Of a stretch of 64,000 bases of DNA, positions 1-9,103 are shown piece by piece. Made by a program: the position numbers and the translations under genes. Within the stretch, counting starts at the first letter, position 1, and every line of letters starts with the position of its first letter. Origin of the DNA: Scrofimicrobium canadense (lineage in GTDB: Bacteria; Actinomycetota; Actinomycetes; Actinomycetales; Actinomycetaceae); contig NZ_VULO01000005.1 in NCBI RefSeq assembly GCF_009696615.1, forward strand, positions 1-64,000. The letters are read 5' to 3'. The notes beneath the pieces were generated by a model, which did no database searches, was not told where the DNA came from, and saw only the letters and a list, made by a program, of their open reading frames with translations.

Positions 1-99
1 GGATTCGGCTTCACCAACTTCAACAACTACAAAACCAGAGTCCTCCTCTACGCCGGCAAACCCCACTGGAAAACACTCGACTCAATCACCATCCCCTAA
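1..99 (+). CDS. ISL3-family transposase, C-terminal fragment
   Basis: Frame 1 is open from the window edge to a TAA at 97-99 and encodes 32 residues. They include FTNFNNYKTRVLLYAGKPHW, which resembles the C-terminal tail of ISL3-family DDE transposases. Start, catalytic residues and most of the protein lie upstream of the window, so activity cannot be judged. The inverted repeat directly downstream supports the assignment. Confidence 0.7.
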   Translation, partial: GFGFTNFNNYKTRVLLYAGKPHWKTLDSITIP

Positions 100-127
100 C
101 CCACACCCCACCAAAGTCCGAAGAGCC
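1..127 (+). mobile_element. Right end of an ISL3-family insertion sequence
   Basis: The window opens inside an insertion sequence. The transposase C-terminus ends at 99, and the element ends at 127 with an outward terminal repeat at about 108-127, which reads GGCTCTTCGGACTTTG from the outside. This matches the terminal repeats I remember for ISL3-family elements. The next 8 nt (128-135, gcaaatct) would be one copy of the 8-bp target duplication, but the left end is outside the window, so this cannot be confirmed. Confidence 0.72.
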
Positions 128-212
128 GCAAATCTCACCAAAGAGACCCAAATATCTTACTGCCATGAGTATTAGGACACTGTGATGAAAAAGATTACAC
201 AAAAGAAAAGAG

Positions 213-296
213 TGCGCAAGGGGGGAGTTGAACCCCCACTCCATCTCTGGAACACGGACCTGAACCGTGCGCGTCTGCCTATTCCGCCACTTGCGC
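213..296 (-). tRNA. tRNA-Leu (anticodon CAG)
   Basis: The reverse complement folds as a class II tRNA. The acceptor stem GCGCAAG (290-296) pairs with CTTGCGC (214-220). The anticodon stem CACGG/CCGTG holds the loop TTCAGGT, giving anticodon CAG for CUG codons. A long variable arm and a T arm GGGGGTTCAACTCCCCC follow. The discriminator base is A at 213 and the terminal CCA is not encoded. It lies 85 bp from the insertion sequence end. Confidence 0.95.
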
Positions 297-429
297 GCTG
301 AGATGACTATACCGACAAAACCTATGCATTCGTCAAACTGAGAAGGGTGATTCCTGGAACAGTAGTGTCAATACCATGTAATCTAGGGGGTTGTCACCAA
401 GTAATAGCGACTGAAGAGATGAGGATACC

Positions 430-1116
430 GTGGGCTTCTTCGATAAGTTCGAAAGCGCGGTAGAAAAGGGCGTTAACAACGTCTTTTCCCGGGTTTTTCG
501 CTCGGGTCTGAAAACGGTTGATGTCTCCGCTGCACTCAAAAAAAGCGTTGATGATGCGGCAGCGAATGACAACAGGCTGGCACCAAACTACTTCCGAGTC
601 ATGGTAGCGCCAAAGGATTATGCATCTCTTGACGCAGAGGACATCGAAGTGCTTGCGGAGAGCCTATCGCAAGAGGTCACGACCTACGTGGGGCAGCAAG
701 GTTATGCCCTTCTGGGGCCGGTAGAGGTGGATTTCGAAGCATCTGAGACAGAACTCACTGGCAATGTAGATGTTCAAGCCGTCGCTAAGCGTGGTCCAGC
801 CGCACCGGCGGTAGGTGCAACTGCGTCTCCAGATCATCCGATTATCGATATTGACGGTGAAAAATGGCTACTTACAGAGGCTGTGACAGTAGTAGGGCGC
901 GGTAGCGAAGCGGACATCACTGTCAATGACTCAGGAGTTTCACGAAAACACGTCGAATTTAGAATTACGCCTACAGGAGTGATCATTACAGACCTTGGGT
1001 CAACCAACGGCACATATGTCGAAGGGCATAAGGTCGACGCGGCAACGTTAGTGGATGGAAACCAGATTGTTATTGGTCGAACTCCGATTCTATTTTGGAC
1101 TCACCCGGAGGACTGA
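430..1116 (+). CDS. fhaA: FhaA-like FHA-domain protein
   Basis: This 228-aa cytoplasmic protein opens the cell-wall signalling operon. Residues 1 to about 115 match the FhaA N-terminal domain (DUF3662), and about 135-225 form a forkhead-associated domain with GRGSEAD near 155, SRKH near 172 and STNGT near 190, the phosphothreonine-binding loops. FhaA family members bind phosphorylated partners of PknA/PknB and regulate peptidoglycan synthesis in mycobacteria. This one lacks most of the long disordered linker of the mycobacterial protein (over 500 aa there). The start is GTG at 430 behind a GAGG. The next gene follows with no gap. Confidence 0.92.
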   Translation: MGFFDKFESAVEKGVNNVFSRVFRSGLKTVDVSAALKKSVDDAAANDNRLAPNYFRVMVAPKDYASLDAEDIEVLAESLSQEVTTYVGQQGYALLGPVEVDFEASETELTGNVDVQAVAKRGPAAPAVGATASPDHPIIDIDGEKWLLTEAVTVVGRGSEADITVNDSGVSRKHVEFRITPTGVIITDLGSTNGTYVEGHKVDAATLVDGNQIVIGRTPILFWTHPED

Positions 1117-1575
1117 GTGACCGACCTCGCATTCACTGTCACCAGGATTGGCTTCCTCATCGCCCTATGGCTCTTGGTTCTTGGGGCTGTGGCGGTGTTG
1201 CGTAAAGATATCTACGGGACCATGGTTACTCCTAGGGGTAAAGGACGCAGCTCTGGGAAGGCACCAAAAACAGCCCCCACATCTCAGCCACATAATCTCC
1301 TTGTCACCGGTGGTCCGTTGACGGGAACCCTATTGCCTTTGGGGAATTCTCCTATCACGATTGGCCGTTCACCGGCATCAACGCTGGTGATTGAAGATCC
1401 CTATGCTTCTAGCCGACATACGGTTTTAGAAAATGTTAACGGGGACTGGATAATTTCCGATCAGGGCTCAACGAATGGAACATTTGTCGATGACGAGCGT
1501 CTAACTGAGCCACTTCGCCTCACTCCCGGTGTCACGGTGCGGGTGGGCCAGACGACATTCGAGTTGGTGAAGTAA
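1117..1575 (+). CDS. fhaB: FhaB/FipA-like membrane-anchored FHA protein
   Basis: A 152-aa protein with one N-terminal membrane helix (about residues 8-28), a short basic linker and a C-terminal FHA domain carrying GRSPAS near 82, SSRH near 98 and GSTNGTFV near 120. This layout is that of FhaB (FipA), a kinase substrate that links division and wall synthesis in actinobacteria. It starts with GTG directly after the fhaA stop, and its own stop overlaps the pstP start by 1 nt, so translational coupling is likely. Confidence 0.9.
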   Translation: MTDLAFTVTRIGFLIALWLLVLGAVAVLRKDIYGTMVTPRGKGRSSGKAPKTAPTSQPHNLLVTGGPLTGTLLPLGNSPITIGRSPASTLVIEDPYASSRHTVLENVNGDWIISDQGSTNGTFVDDERLTEPLRLTPGVTVRVGQTTFELVK

Positions 1576-2846
1576 TGGAAGACGTCACTTTTGCTTTTGC
1601 GGCTCGCTCGGATGTTGGACTGGTCCGAACGAATAATCAGGATTCAGGTTATGCGGGTCCGCGCCTGCTAGTCCTTGCTGACGGTATGGGTGGTCCGGCT
1701 GGTGGTGACATTGCCTCGTCTGTTGCTGTCGCGACACTGGCGCCACTCGATTCGGATACTATTCCTGCTGACGAAATGCTGATTCGCCTGCGCACTGCAC
1801 TTCAAGAAGCGCACGACGAACTGGTAGCCCGCTCAAAAACAGACCCATCACTCAAAGGCCTTGGAACCACCTGTATCGCCTTGCTGCGTTCGGCAAATAA
1901 ACTGGCCATGGTGCATATTGGTGATTCGCGCGCCTACTTGCTGCGCGACGGAAAACTAGCGCAGGTTACTACCGATCACTCTTTAGTTCAGTACTTGGTT
2001 GATACTGGGCAAATTACTCCTGAAGAAGCAGAGCAACACCCCAAGCGTTCAGTAATTTTACGGGTTTTGGGTGATTCAGGAGGTATGGATGTTGCAGACG
2101 AAACCCTCCGTGAAGCAGTACTTGGTGATCGGTGGTTACTGTGCTCTGATGGCCTGTCGGGAGTCGTCTCCGCGGATACGATTGCAGAAGTACTCAGACA
2201 AACACCTGATCTGGACGAGGCAGCTGCTGAGCTAGTCAACCTTGCCCTCCTAGCGGGCGCTCCAGATAATGTCACCTGTGTTCTAGCAGATGTGGTCCCG
2301 TCAACTACGGCACCCAATACGACACCGGAGGTGGTGGGAGCCGCAGCTACCGACCGACTAGCTCCTAGTCAGCTGGGTAAGGGCGCTGCTGGTCGAGCCG
2401 CGGCGGTGGTGTCTCCGGGTAAGTCGCAATTGGACGCAGCTGATGATGATGGGCTCGACAGCAAACGATCAACCTGGAAATGGGTGGCCAGCGGTCTTAC
2501 TCTCTTGCTTGTTGCATGTTTGGCTGCTGTTGGTTTCTTTGGGTACCGGTGGTCACAGAGCCAATACTATTTACTCAGCGATGGCGCACAAATCACTGTT
2601 TATCAGGGAATACCTCAGGGAATAGGTGAGTTTAAACTATCTAAGCCACTCCAAGTTGCTGGCGTAAAGCCTGCAGAGTTAGAGCCGATCGACCGGCAGC
2701 GACTGCTAGAACCGGTGACGTTTGCGTCCAGAGCAGAACTCGATGCATATTTGACCGAACTTGTTGCACGCGCAGAGCGGCAAGCTGCTGAAGAACAAAA
2801 GCGCGACGACTCTCAGAGTGGCAGCACTGCGCAAAGCGGGAACTGA
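1575..2846 (+). CDS. pstP: PP2C-type Ser/Thr protein phosphatase PstP
   Basis: 423 aa. Residues 1 to about 240 are a PPM/PP2C metal-dependent phosphatase: NNQDSG and LADGMGG supply metal-binding aspartates, followed by GDSRAYL, LLCSDGLSG and APDNVT. A single membrane helix near residues 303-325 separates it from an extracytoplasmic tail of about 95 aa with a charged C-terminus. PstP reverses phosphorylation by PknA and PknB, encoded downstream in the same operon. It overlaps rodA by one base. Confidence 0.93.
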   Translation: MEDVTFAFAARSDVGLVRTNNQDSGYAGPRLLVLADGMGGPAGGDIASSVAVATLAPLDSDTIPADEMLIRLRTALQEAHDELVARSKTDPSLKGLGTTCIALLRSANKLAMVHIGDSRAYLLRDGKLAQVTTDHSLVQYLVDTGQITPEEAEQHPKRSVILRVLGDSGGMDVADETLREAVLGDRWLLCSDGLSGVVSADTIAEVLRQTPDLDEAAAELVNLALLAGAPDNVTCVLADVVPSTTAPNTTPEVVGAAATDRLAPSQLGKGAAGRAAAVVSPGKSQLDAADDDGLDSKRSTWKWVASGLTLLLVACLAAVGFFGYRWSQSQYYLLSDGAQITVYQGIPQGIGEFKLSKPLQVAGVKPAELEPIDRQRLLEPVTFASRAELDAYLTELVARAERQAAEEQKRDDSQSGSTAQSGN

Positions 2847-4228
2847 TGGCCACGGTTCAGGTATCTCCGGGCAGGCCCCGGCGTTTTGTGGAAATGGTCT
2901 TGATGATCTTAGCGGTCATGCTGGGGATCTCGGGCTACGTGTTGACGAACCTTAACCGCACCGGCAATCTTCCTCCCAACATGGGCCTCTATGTTGGGGT
3001 ACTGATCGCCTTTGCCATTGTTGCCGAAGTAGGTGTGCATTGGCTGGCACCTTATGCCGATCCCGTTATTCTTCCCATTGCCACAGCTCTGACGGGACTG
3101 GGTCTGGCAATGATCTATCGCCTCGACCAGTCGTATATAGCCCGTGACGAGCCTATTGTGGGGATACGTCAACTAGTTCTTACAGCTGTAGCATTGGTGA
3201 TGGCGGCATTGACATTGATCCTTATAAAAGATCACAGGGTGCTTCGCCGGTATACCTATACGTCGATGGTGATATCAGTGATCCTCCTGATCCTGCCAAT
3301 GATCCCGTTCCTTGGCGTCAAACACTTGGGAGCCCAAATCTGGATTAGGATATTTGGGTTCCAATTGCAACCGGCAGAGTTTGTGAAGATTACTTTGGCT
3401 ATCTTCTTTGCCGGATATTTGGTGACGAATCGCGATAAACTTGCGGTCGGCGGACCAAAAATTCTCGGACTGCGGCTGCCCCGACTCAAAGATCTTGGAC
3501 CTATCGTTCTCGTATGGTTGCTTGGAATTGGGATATTGGTATTCCAGCGTGATTTGGGAACGTCTCTTCTGTTCTTTGGTTTGTTCGTCGCCATGCTCTA
3601 TGTGGCAACAAACAGAGTGTCGTGGCTTGTGATCGGCGCTCTTCTCTTTATTCCAGCGGCCTACCTAGCGATGAAGGCATTCCCTCACGTCGCCAACCGT
3701 TTTACAGTGTGGCTACATGCCCTTGATCCCGCCGTTTACGATGCGGAAGGTGGATCATACCAGGTGGTCCAAGGGCTTTTTGGTTTGGCAAATGGTGGAC
3801 TTTTTGGAACCGGATGGGGACGAGGCTACCCGCAATTAGTCCAGTTTGCGCAGTCGGACTTCATCTTCGCGTCGTTGGGGGAAGAACTTGGCCTTGTCGG
3901 ACTCCTTGCGATCCTCTTGCTCTACCTGATTTTGGTGGAACGTGGTCTACGAGCAGCACTGGGAACCCGCGATGGCTTCGGTAAACTCCTCGCTGCGGGA
4001 CTCTCATTTTCGATCGCCCTGCAAGTTTTCGTTGTCCTTGGCGGTATTACTCGAGTCATCCCTCTGACCGGACTGACAGCGCCATTCTTAGCTCAAGGCG
4101 GCTCATCCATGATTTCCTCATGGATCGTAGTGGCGTTACTCCTGCGTATTTCTAACGCTGCCCGGCGTCCCGCAACAAAACCTGCCCCATGGAGTCACGA
4201 TCATGAGACCAAGGGGACATTGTCATGA
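2846..4228 (+). CDS. rodA: RodA/FtsW-family peptidoglycan glycosyltransferase
   Basis: A 460-aa polytopic SEDS-family protein with about ten membrane helices. The conserved signature is visible: FQRDLGTSLLFF (the DLGTS catalytic region) near residue 235, then GWGRGYPQ and the C-terminal GGITRVIPLTGLTAPFLAQG. SEDS proteins polymerise lipid II with a partner class B PBP, here the next gene. The position between pstP and pbpA fits RodA of the actinobacterial pknB cluster rather than division-specific FtsW. Its TGA overlaps the pbpA ATG (ATGA). Confidence 0.93.
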   Translation: MATVQVSPGRPRRFVEMVLMILAVMLGISGYVLTNLNRTGNLPPNMGLYVGVLIAFAIVAEVGVHWLAPYADPVILPIATALTGLGLAMIYRLDQSYIARDEPIVGIRQLVLTAVALVMAALTLILIKDHRVLRRYTYTSMVISVILLILPMIPFLGVKHLGAQIWIRIFGFQLQPAEFVKITLAIFFAGYLVTNRDKLAVGGPKILGLRLPRLKDLGPIVLVWLLGIGILVFQRDLGTSLLFFGLFVAMLYVATNRVSWLVIGALLFIPAAYLAMKAFPHVANRFTVWLHALDPAVYDAEGGSYQVVQGLFGLANGGLFGTGWGRGYPQLVQFAQSDFIFASLGEELGLVGLLAILLLYLILVERGLRAALGTRDGFGKLLAAGLSFSIALQVFVVLGGITRVIPLTGLTAPFLAQGGSSMISSWIVVALLLRISNAARRPATKPAPWSHDHETKGTLS

Positions 4229-5685
4229 ATGCACAGGTGAGAAAGATTTTTGTCATAGTGTTGGGCATGTTCCTTGCTTTGGGAGTTGCATCAACGCTGA
4301 TCCAGTTCGTGTATGCCCCTGACCTTGGCGCGGATGGACGCAATGTACGTCGACTTCTTCAAGCGGCAGAACGTGACCGCGGTCCGATAGTTGTGGCGGG
4401 AGAACCTGTAGCATATTCGGAACGGCTAGAGGACAGTCGCAGGTACCAAAGGACCTACCCTCAAGGTCCACTCTATGCGGGTGTAACCGGATATTTTTCA
4501 GCAATGAATCTCTCTGCCACGGGGATTGAAGCTGCCGAAGATGAGGTTCTCGAAGGGGATAGTTCAGAACTCTTTTGGCAAAGGGTGAAGAATCTCTTTG
4601 CGGGCAAGGAGCGCCAAGGAGGGGGCGTGACGCTCACCCTCGACCAAGAGCTGCAGCAAGTGGCTGCCGACTCCTTAGGGGAGCGTGCAGGTGCTGTTGT
4701 CGCTATGGAAGCAAAGACCGGCAAGATACTTTCTCTCTACTCTTCCCCCACCTTTGACCCCAACCCCTTGGCGTCGTTAGACACCGCGGTCGCTGAGGAA
4801 GCATCGCAGAACCTCAACGCTGATCCGAGTCGACCCCTCGTCAACCGGGCGATTGGAGGCGATCTTTACGCCCCCGGATCTGTATTCAAAATACTCACGG
4901 TTACAGCCATGTTGGAAAGTGGTGTGACACCAGAGACAGTCCTGCCGTCCCCTCCTTCGACAATTTTGCCGGGTACAGAAACCCCGATGTACAACAACGA
5001 GGATGCAGAATGCGGTAGTGGCGAGGTGTCCTTGACAGAAGCATTTGCACGTTCGTGTAACACCACTTTTGCAATTGCCTCAGAAAAACTTCCTGCAAGG
5101 GCGATGCAGGATGTTACGGCGCGATTTGGTTTCGGAGATGGTATTTCCATTCCTCTATCTGTCACGCCGTCTTCCTTTCCCGAAGAACCAAGTCCAGCTG
5201 AACTTGCCATGAGCGCCATCGGCCAGTTCGACGTCAAAGTGACACCTCTACAAATGGCAATGGTGACGCAGGCGGTGGCTAACGGTGGCGCAATGATGCA
5301 GCCATATCTGGTGGACACCATTCGCGATGCCGACAACCGCGTACGTTCACAAACTGAGCCATCAGTTCTGAGTAACCCCTTGACTGCGGACCAAGCCAGT
5401 AGCATCAATACGATGATGAGAGCAGTAGTCGACCAGCCCTATGGCACGGGACAGTCAATGGCAATTGATGGGGTGAGTGTGGCCGCAAAAACAGGCACGG
5501 CTGAAACCCAGACAGCGGACGGACAAGTGCGAGCAAATGCCTGGGCTGTCGGTTTTGCACCAGCGGAAGATCCACAGATTGTCGTATCTGTCATCGTAGA
5601 GGGGGACGACAACGATCCCATCCCTCACGGCGGGGACGTGGCAGGCCCCATTGCACGAACCCTCATGGAAAGGGGACTCAATTGA
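4225..5685 (+). CDS. pbpA: Class B penicillin-binding protein PbpA
   Basis: 486 aa. An N-terminal membrane helix (about residues 5-27) precedes a dimerisation domain and a transpeptidase domain. The active-site motifs are PGSVFK (SxxK) near 216, SCN near 275 and KTGTAET near 418. PbpA cross-links peptidoglycan with the SEDS partner encoded just upstream and is a kinase target in mycobacteria. The length is normal for the family. Its stop overlaps the TTG start of the next kinase. Confidence 0.93.
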   Translation: MNAQVRKIFVIVLGMFLALGVASTLIQFVYAPDLGADGRNVRRLLQAAERDRGPIVVAGEPVAYSERLEDSRRYQRTYPQGPLYAGVTGYFSAMNLSATGIEAAEDEVLEGDSSELFWQRVKNLFAGKERQGGGVTLTLDQELQQVAADSLGERAGAVVAMEAKTGKILSLYSSPTFDPNPLASLDTAVAEEASQNLNADPSRPLVNRAIGGDLYAPGSVFKILTVTAMLESGVTPETVLPSPPSTILPGTETPMYNNEDAECGSGEVSLTEAFARSCNTTFAIASEKLPARAMQDVTARFGFGDGISIPLSVTPSSFPEEPSPAELAMSAIGQFDVKVTPLQMAMVTQAVANGGAMMQPYLVDTIRDADNRVRSQTEPSVLSNPLTADQASSINTMMRAVVDQPYGTGQSMAIDGVSVAAKTGTAETQTADGQVRANAWAVGFAPAEDPQIVVSVIVEGDDNDPIPHGGDVAGPIARTLMERGLN

Positions 5686-6977
5686 GTGTGACTACTGGTT
5701 CGCGTCTGGGGGGACGATATCAACTACTTACTTTGATCGCGACTGGCGGTATGGGTGAGGTGTGGAAAGCCCGCGACTCGGTCACGGGGACCCTGGTGGC
5801 TATTAAGGTCTTACGCCCCGAATTGAGCGGCGAAGAAATCTCCCTATCACGACTGCGGGTTGAAGCGAAGAATGCGATGGTGGCCCGCCACCCCAATATC
5901 GCAGCAGTACTTGATTCCGGCCAGGAAAATGGGCAAGGCTGGATTGTAATGGAACTGGTCGACGGGCGCCCGCTCACCGACTATCTGCGCGAGGGGGGAC
6001 GTCTTTCAGCCCAGCAGCTGCTACCAATACTGGTGCAGACAGCGTATGCCCTCGATACTGCCGCGCGGGCGGGAGTGGTACACCGAGATATCAAACCTGC
6101 CAATATCCTTATCCGCGAGGATGGCCTAGTGAAGCTCACCGACTTTGGGGTATCCCTGGCCGATGGACAAGCTAACCTCACGGCAGCTGGCATGGTCATG
6201 GGAACAGCGCAGTATTTGGCTCCCGAGCAAGCTCTTGGGAAGACCGCAACCTCGGTGGGTGACTTGTATTCCTTGGGGGTGGTCGCATATGAGGCCCTAG
6301 CGGGATACCGCCCCTATACAGGAAAAACCCAAGTCGATATTGCTTTCGCACACGTGAACGACGAACTGCCCCCGCTTCCTGACGACGTCCCGGCACCGCT
6401 TGCAGCGGTCGTCGCAGGATTATTGGATAAAGACCCAGCAAATCGTCCGCAAACAGGTGCGGCATTGGTTCGTCATCTCCGGGCGGTTGCAGATGGGTTG
6501 GGGATCGACGTCAATGCACGTCCTCTAGGCGATCCGCAAAGACCGGTAGTCGCTGAGCCTTCTGAGATAGTGCAGATAGAGCGGCCTGAGCCGGAGATCG
6601 TGCCCGCGCCAATGCCTACCGTCAACGAAGTGCCAAAAGAAGGCCTAGAAGCGGCCCCAGTTTTCCCTAAAGTTATTCCGCCGGTACGCCACCAGGTGAA
6701 AAAGCATCTGCCGGATCACTCCGGTGTGCAGTGGCAGCCAGTGTCTGCCACGCCCCCACCTGTCAAAGAAGTGTATACGCCAAGTGAAAATGAGGCCACG
6801 CCTCAAGAAGAGCAGTCCCCGTGGGGACTGTGGGTAATAATAGGGCTGGTTGTTCTAACTGTGGCCCTGATAGTGGTTGCCATGATCCGCAACGCACACG
6901 ATGAGGGCTCAGGAGATTCCGCCAGCGCCCTGACCAAGGAGGTATCAGCATGGCAAATGCCGACAACCGTCGCCTAG
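5682..6977 (+). CDS. pknA: PknA-type Ser/Thr protein kinase
   Basis: 431 aa. The N-terminal Hanks-type kinase domain (about 8-270) has the glycine loop ATGGMGEV, ATP-binding lysine in VAIKVL, HRDIKPAN near 133-140 and DFG near 153. A proline-rich juxtamembrane linker follows, then one helix near 381-401 and a tail of roughly 30 residues outside, without PASTA domains. This matches PknA in the conserved cluster. The TTG start at 5682 overlaps the pbpA stop, and a GTG two codons later is an alternative. The last 28 nt overlap pknB. Confidence 0.92.
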   Translation: MSVTTGSRLGGRYQLLTLIATGGMGEVWKARDSVTGTLVAIKVLRPELSGEEISLSRLRVEAKNAMVARHPNIAAVLDSGQENGQGWIVMELVDGRPLTDYLREGGRLSAQQLLPILVQTAYALDTAARAGVVHRDIKPANILIREDGLVKLTDFGVSLADGQANLTAAGMVMGTAQYLAPEQALGKTATSVGDLYSLGVVAYEALAGYRPYTGKTQVDIAFAHVNDELPPLPDDVPAPLAAVVAGLLDKDPANRPQTGAALVRHLRAVADGLGIDVNARPLGDPQRPVVAEPSEIVQIERPEPEIVPAPMPTVNEVPKEGLEAAPVFPKVIPPVRHQVKKHLPDHSGVQWQPVSATPPPVKEVYTPSENEATPQEEQSPWGLWVIIGLVVLTVALIVVAMIRNAHDEGSGDSASALTKEVSAWQMPTTVA

Positions 6978-8815
6978 CAGGGCGCTACGAGATCCGTTCC
7001 CTGATTGGGCGCGGAGGAATGGCGCAAGTACATCTAGGCTTCGACGTGCGACTTTCGCGTGTGGTGGCCATCAAGATGCTGCGTCCTGATTTGGCACGTG
7101 ACCCAATTTTCCAAACTAGGTTCCGCCGAGAGGCACAAGCGGCCGCCTCGCTCAACCACCCCAATATTGTCAGCGTGTATGACACCGGTGAAGAAACCAT
7201 GACCGGCGCCGATGGCCAACCGGTAGGTATTCCCTACATTGTCATGGAATATGTGGAGGGACACACGGTAAAGGAACTGCTCAGTGATGGGACCCCGGTT
7301 CCGATTGATGAAGCAGTCGAGATCACTTCGGGTGTTCTGTCCGCATTAGAGAACGCTCATTCGGCAGGTTTAGTGCACCGAGACATCAAGCCAGGCAACG
7401 TGATGCTCACCAACGACGGAAAAGTCAAGGTGATGGATTTCGGCATCGCACGTGCAATGAGCGACTCGCAGGCGACCATGACGCAAACAAACGCTGTTGT
7501 TGGCACCGCGCAATATCTCTCTCCCGAACAGGCTCGCGGTGAGCAGGTTGATTCACGCTCTGACATCTATTCCACAGGGTGTCTTCTTTTTGAGTTGCTG
7601 ACGGGCAGGCCTCCCTTCCAAGGAGACTCGGCGGTGGCTGTTGCCTATCAGCACGTCTCTGAGGTGCCTCCTGCCCCATCAAGTATTGCTTCGGATGTAC
7701 CTGAGAGCCTTGACCGGGTGACGATGAAGGCTATGGCCAAAGATCCGGCTGATCGTTACGCAACCGCTTCGATCATGCGGTTGGATATGATTCGCGCTGT
7801 ACAGGGACAATCGGTGGATGCCCCCACCGTCGCCTCGTGGACCGCTGTTACCGCGGCTACGACACCTCTTGCGGCGCAGCAAACGGCGACTGCCGTGTAC
7901 CAGGGACCTACTCGCAGCGGAGGGGCAACAACCCCGACACCGGCACAGGGAAACGAGCAGCTGGAAGAAAAGAAGGGCAAAGGTAAAGCCGTCTGGATCA
8001 CCTTGCTGGTGATTCTCGCAATAGCGGCTATCGGCGGTACTTTGTACGCCTTGGGCGTTTTTGGCGGTAGTAAAGAACCCGAAGCGCAGTTGAAAGTCCC
8101 TAATGTGATTGGCATGTCTCAAGAAGAGGCAATTGCGGCCATTGAAGCTGTAGACCCTGAACTGAGTTTCGATGTTGTTGTGGGCGATCCTGTGGCCAGC
8201 GAGGACATCGACAAGGACAAAGTTGCCAAAGTCGATCCTTCTGTCGGCACTGAACTGGGCCGACCAACAGAGTTGAAGGAAAAAGGCGACCCGATTACGA
8301 TCACTCTTCACCTCTCAAGTGGTCCAGGATCAGTTGACCTGCCCAACATGGCTGGATGGGATCAGCAGCAAGTGCGGGATCAACTTAAGGATCTTGGCCT
8401 GGAGATGGGAGATATTAATTATGAAGATGTCCCCGACCAACCCAAGGACAAACTGATTCGTACTGACCCTGCGATGGGAAGCACGCTGCCAGCAGGTTCC
8501 ACTGTCAACCTGTACTTCTCGACCGGGAATGTCCCAGTTCCAGAAAACAGTCAAGTGTGGGATCACCCGCAAGCTGAAGTGGAAGAGATGCTGAAGGCCC
8601 TCAAACTCAATGTGATGATTGGCGAGGGTGAGTATGACGACCGGGTGGCCGAGGGGAATGTCATCTACTTAAGTCCCACTGGCCTGCAACCGCAGGGTAC
8701 GACGATATCTATCGTTGTGTCGAAGGGCCCCAAGCCGCCAGAACCAGAGCCAACTCCTCCCCCCAACCCAAATCCTGAGCCATCACAGTCAGGCGACCAA
8801 GGCTCGAATAACTAA
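6950..8815 (+). CDS. pknB: PknB-type Ser/Thr kinase with PASTA domains
   Basis: 621 aa. The kinase domain occupies about 10-275 (IGRGGMAQV loop, VAIKMLR lysine near 42, HRDIKPGN near 142, DFG near 162). A Thr/Ala/Pro-rich linker leads to a membrane helix near 347-369. Three PASTA repeats lie outside, starting near 382, 462 and 527, and the C-terminus is proline-rich. PASTA domains bind muropeptides or lipid II and couple wall status to phosphorylation. It starts at ATG inside the pknA end and closes the operon. trpG, which often follows in related genomes, is absent here. Confidence 0.95.
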   Translation: MANADNRRLAGRYEIRSLIGRGGMAQVHLGFDVRLSRVVAIKMLRPDLARDPIFQTRFRREAQAAASLNHPNIVSVYDTGEETMTGADGQPVGIPYIVMEYVEGHTVKELLSDGTPVPIDEAVEITSGVLSALENAHSAGLVHRDIKPGNVMLTNDGKVKVMDFGIARAMSDSQATMTQTNAVVGTAQYLSPEQARGEQVDSRSDIYSTGCLLFELLTGRPPFQGDSAVAVAYQHVSEVPPAPSSIASDVPESLDRVTMKAMAKDPADRYATASIMRLDMIRAVQGQSVDAPTVASWTAVTAATTPLAAQQTATAVYQGPTRSGGATTPTPAQGNEQLEEKKGKGKAVWITLLVILAIAAIGGTLYALGVFGGSKEPEAQLKVPNVIGMSQEEAIAAIEAVDPELSFDVVVGDPVASEDIDKDKVAKVDPSVGTELGRPTELKEKGDPITITLHLSSGPGSVDLPNMAGWDQQQVRDQLKDLGLEMGDINYEDVPDQPKDKLIRTDPAMGSTLPAGSTVNLYFSTGNVPVPENSQVWDHPQAEVEEMLKALKLNVMIGEGEYDDRVAEGNVIYLSPTGLQPQGTTISIVVSKGPKPPEPEPTPPPNPNPEPSQSGDQGSNN

Positions 8816-8836
8816 GGCTCAGGCTTGGCCCCACTG

Positions 8837-8909
8837 CCCACGTACGGGGTCATAAAACTGTACACGGGGCGGCATGCGGCCCCGCCAGCTACCATATGGC
8901 CCAGGATGC
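8837..8909. repeat. Dispersed repeat family C, copy 1
   Basis: This 73-bp stretch, 22 bp after the pknB stop, is matched at 43476-43547 by a second copy. The first 22 bases are identical, the last 9 are identical, and about 60 of 73 positions agree overall. The middle folds into a short GC-rich hairpin (GGGGCGGCATGCGGCCCC) that is preserved in copy 2 with changed bases. Function is unknown. It occupies part of the roughly 290-bp gap before the next gene. The stretch 8910-8989 shows nothing I recognise. Confidence 0.75.
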
Positions 8910-8989
8910 TGCAAGGAGTTAGCTAGGGATTGTGGTTTCCTGTGTGCGGTGCCCCCAGCGACTGGTGTGGGGGGGGACGACGGATTCTC

Positions 8990-9048
8990 GTGAGTGCGTG
9001 ATTTTTGCGGGTTTTCACGGCGGTAACCTGTAAAAATCACACACTCAC
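8990..9048. repeat. Palindromic repeat family B, copy 1
   Basis: Two 24-nt arms (8990-9013 and 9025-9048) flank an 11-nt loop and pair over almost their full length, with one C-A mismatch and two G-U pairs. The inner arm TTTTGCGGGTT and the CGGCG in the loop recur in a second element at 33641-33698, whose outer arm differs but is still self-complementary. It may act as a bidirectional terminator between pknB and the convergent sortase genes, but there is no clean T-run. Confidence 0.78.
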
Positions 9049-9103
9049 CGACACAAGAGCGGGTGGGGGCATACCCTCGACTATTGAAAGTGTGGGGCGA
9101 ACT

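Noticed and set aside
4866-5408. 180-codon minus-strand frame opposite pbpA
   Set aside because: It covers the transpeptidase motifs of pbpA in antisense and has no independent support.
7679-8311. 210-codon minus-strand frame opposite pknB
   Set aside because: pknB linker, membrane helix and first PASTA domain are intact here; the opposite frame shows no conserved pattern.
8819-9040. Short frames ending in a shared FYDPVRG peptide at 8819-9040 and 43125-43526
   Set aside because: The shared peptide is a translation of repeat family C, not a conserved protein; the rest of the two frames differ.
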